The notes beneath the pieces are model-generated. The model was not told the DNA's origin and searched no databases. It was given only the letters and a program-made list of their open reading frames with translations. The position numbers were made by a program, and so were the translations under genes. This document shows, piece after piece, positions 39,701 through 41,230 of a stretch of 41,230 nt of DNA. The DNA is from CAYSJU01 sp964431495 (GTDB taxonomy: Bacteria; Omnitrophota; Gorgyraeia; Tantalellales; Tantalellaceae), in NCBI GenBank assembly GCA_964431495.1, contig CAYSJU010000015.1, positions 1 through 41,230 on the forward strand. Reading direction: 5' to 3'. Position 1 is the stretch's first letter. Each line of letters starts with the position of its first letter.

Positions 39701-41116
39701 GTGTGGTTTTTCATAGTGGCTGTCCTGCTTCTTATAGCTGGATATTTCACTTACGGAAAGATCGTCGAGCGTATATTCGTAATAGATGAGAACCGGTCTA
39801 CTCCGGCTTATACGGAACAGGATGGGGTGGACTATATTCCTATGCCGACCTGGAAGGTCTTCATGATACAACTCCTTGATATCGCGGGTATCGGACCTGT
39901 CTTTGGACCGATACTCGGCGCTCTTTACGGTCCGGTTGCCCTGCTCTGGATAGTGATCGGTTCTATTTTCGCCGGGGGCGTTCATGATTTCCTCAGCGGT
40001 ATGCTTTCCATAAGGGATAAGGGGAAAAATATCCCGGAGATCGTGGGCGACGCGCTTGGAATGCCCGCGCGGCAGGTAGTCCGGGTTTTCTCGATAATAC
40101 TGCTTGTTCTGGTCGGGGTGGTATTTGTGTTAGGCCCGGCCAAACTGCTTAATGAGCTGACCAAGATCGATCTGAACCTTCTTATCATTATAATATTCAT
40201 ATATTACTTCCTGGCCACGATCCTTCCGATCGATAAAATAATTGGCATGGTGTATCCGTTCTTCGGGGTCCTGCTCCTTTTCATGACATTTGGCATTATC
40301 GGGGCCCTTTTCTTCCGCGGTTACGATATACTCCCTAATCTTGATTTTGCTGTTAACACTAACCCCAACGGCAAGCCCATCTGGCCCTTACTGTTCATAA
40401 CCATTTCCTGCGGCGCGTTGAGCGGATTTCATTCAACGCAATCCCCTCTGATGGCGCGGTGCATCAAAAACGAAAAACGCGGCCGACTGGTCTTTTATGG
40501 AGCCATGCTGGCCGAAGGTATTATCGCGCTTATCTGGGCCACTGTTGGTCTTTCTTTTTATAAAACTCCCGATGCTTTGAACGCTGTTATAACCGCGCAA
40601 ACACCATCGGGCGTTGTTTACCAGGCTTCTGAATCGCTTATGGGTAAGCTCGGGGGATTCTTTGCCATCCTGGGAGTCGTGGTCCTGCCCATCACGAGCG
40701 GTGATACCGCGTTCAGAAGTACAAGGCTGATAATCGCGGAAGCATTCAAGCTCAACCAGCGCAAGATACCCAAAAGACTCCTAATAGCCGTCCCACTGTT
40801 CATTGTAGGATTTCTTATCTCAACTCAAAAATTCAATGTTATATGGAGATATTTCGGATGGGCTAACCAGACCCTTGCCACGCTTGTCCTGTGGACGGGG
40901 GCGATATATCTTATCAGGAAGAAAAAATTTCACTGGATCGCGTCATTGCCCGCGACTTTCATGACCGCTACTACATTAGCATTTATCCTTGAAGAGAAGA
41001 TCGGGTTTTCTTTAAATCCAGTACTATCAGGATGGATCGGTGTTATACTGGCCTTATTTGCCTTAATCTCGTTCTTGATATACAACAAATTCCGCTATAA
41101 AGATCAACGGCCATAG
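39701..41116 (+). CDS. CstA-family peptide/pyruvate transporter
   Basis: A 471-residue protein with many membrane helices. Family segments include MPTWKVFMIQLLDIAGIGPVFGPILGALYGP and GVHDFLSGMLSIRDKGKNIPEIV; SGFHSTQSPLMARC lies in the second half and ITSGDTAFRSTRLIIAE later. It is the short form of the CstA/BtsT family (E. coli CstA is about 700 residues). I start it at GTG 39701, 5 nt after GGGGG, since the frame's upstream extension overlaps acyP on the other strand. It is likely an inner-membrane importer of peptides or pyruvate. Confidence 0.9.
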   Translation: MWFFIVAVLLLIAGYFTYGKIVERIFVIDENRSTPAYTEQDGVDYIPMPTWKVFMIQLLDIAGIGPVFGPILGALYGPVALLWIVIGSIFAGGVHDFLSGMLSIRDKGKNIPEIVGDALGMPARQVVRVFSIILLVLVGVVFVLGPAKLLNELTKIDLNLLIIIIFIYYFLATILPIDKIIGMVYPFFGVLLLFMTFGIIGALFFRGYDILPNLDFAVNTNPNGKPIWPLLFITISCGALSGFHSTQSPLMARCIKNEKRGRLVFYGAMLAEGIIALIWATVGLSFYKTPDALNAVITAQTPSGVVYQASESLMGKLGGFFAILGVVVLPITSGDTAFRSTRLIIAEAFKLNQRKIPKRLLIAVPLFIVGFLISTQKFNVIWRYFGWANQTLATLVLWTGAIYLIRKKKFHWIASLPATFMTATTLAFILEEKIGFSLNPVLSGWIGVILALFALISFLIYNKFRYKDQRP

Positions 41117-41128
41117 ACCCCTCACTTC

Positions 41129-41230
41129 GGCCTCGCCCGGAGGGCTCGCCACTTCCTCGGACATTTCGTCCTCGGTCGGCCTCGCCCGGAGGGCTCGCCA
41201 CTTCCTCGGACATTTCGTCCTCGGTCGGCC
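41129..41230. repeat. 49-bp direct tandem repeat
   Basis: Two identical 49-bp units (41129-41177, 41178-41226) and the first 4 bases of a third run to the end of the window. Each unit is GC-rich and contains short palindromes (GCCCGGAGGGC, CCTCGGACATTTCGTCCTCGG). Because 49 is not a multiple of 3 it is unlikely to code. The array may continue beyond the window. Confidence 0.85.

Noticed and set aside
41129..41230. CRISPR array at the window end
   Set aside because: The units are contiguous and identical with no variable spacers, and no cas gene is present.

Overview
The window reads as one contiguous stretch of a bacterial chromosome, most of it coded on the minus strand. The 2014-residue secreted-type protein, with its signal peptide ending in SFA followed by LQPQG and its patchwork of GNAT, winged-helix and methyltransferase modules, together with many small exported proteins, minor pseudopilins and dispersed hairpin repeats, resembles what I know of Candidatus Omnitrophota (OP3). 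That assignment is inference; no rRNA or taxonomic marker was compared.

Layout, from low to high coordinate. Positions 1-1300 hold the start of a lipoprotein gene, a metallophosphoesterase gene that begins 7 nt after a tRNA-Pro(CGG), and a small secreted protein. Positions 1363-6415 are a complete riboflavin operon (ribBA, ribH, nusB, a PHP phosphatase, ribD, ribE), read leftward from a clear promoter through an FMN riboswitch with its terminator. Positions 6438-6683 are non-coding: a hairpin repeat, a 150-bp three-way-junction element and the groEL terminator. Positions 6712-8801 are groES-groEL under a perfect CIRCE operator and a consensus promoter. A cold-shock gene with an attenuator-like leader follows on the plus strand (8912-9310).

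Positions 9311-21413 are a long leftward run of envelope, lipid and transport genes: an MFS transporter, an MscS-like channel, CorA, a second MscS-like gene broken by one in-frame TGA, a small membrane protein, two exported proteins, an acyl-ACP synthetase/ACP/acyltransferase fusion, an alpha/beta hydrolase and a DinG-like helicase. Positions 21498-27618 are the giant gene with its own consensus promoter. A divergent orphan histidine kinase lies at 27761-28788.

Positions 28807-33554 hold an ATP-grasp ligase coupled to a zinc-peptidase-like gene, a superinfection-immunity-family protein, a GNAT acetyltransferase and 4-alpha-glucanotransferase. Positions 33714-39162 are rich in prepilin-like and other exported proteins and include a decayed gene and a second copy of the three-way-junction element. 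The window ends with acylphosphatase, a divergent CstA-family transporter and a 49-bp tandem repeat.

The most unusual signal is the pair of elements at 6496-6645 and 36197-36365. They share three blocks of sequence placed in loops, a bulge and the stem base, while the helices between the blocks differ in sequence but stay complementary. This is the pattern expected of a structured RNA or DNA family under selection. I do not recognise the family.
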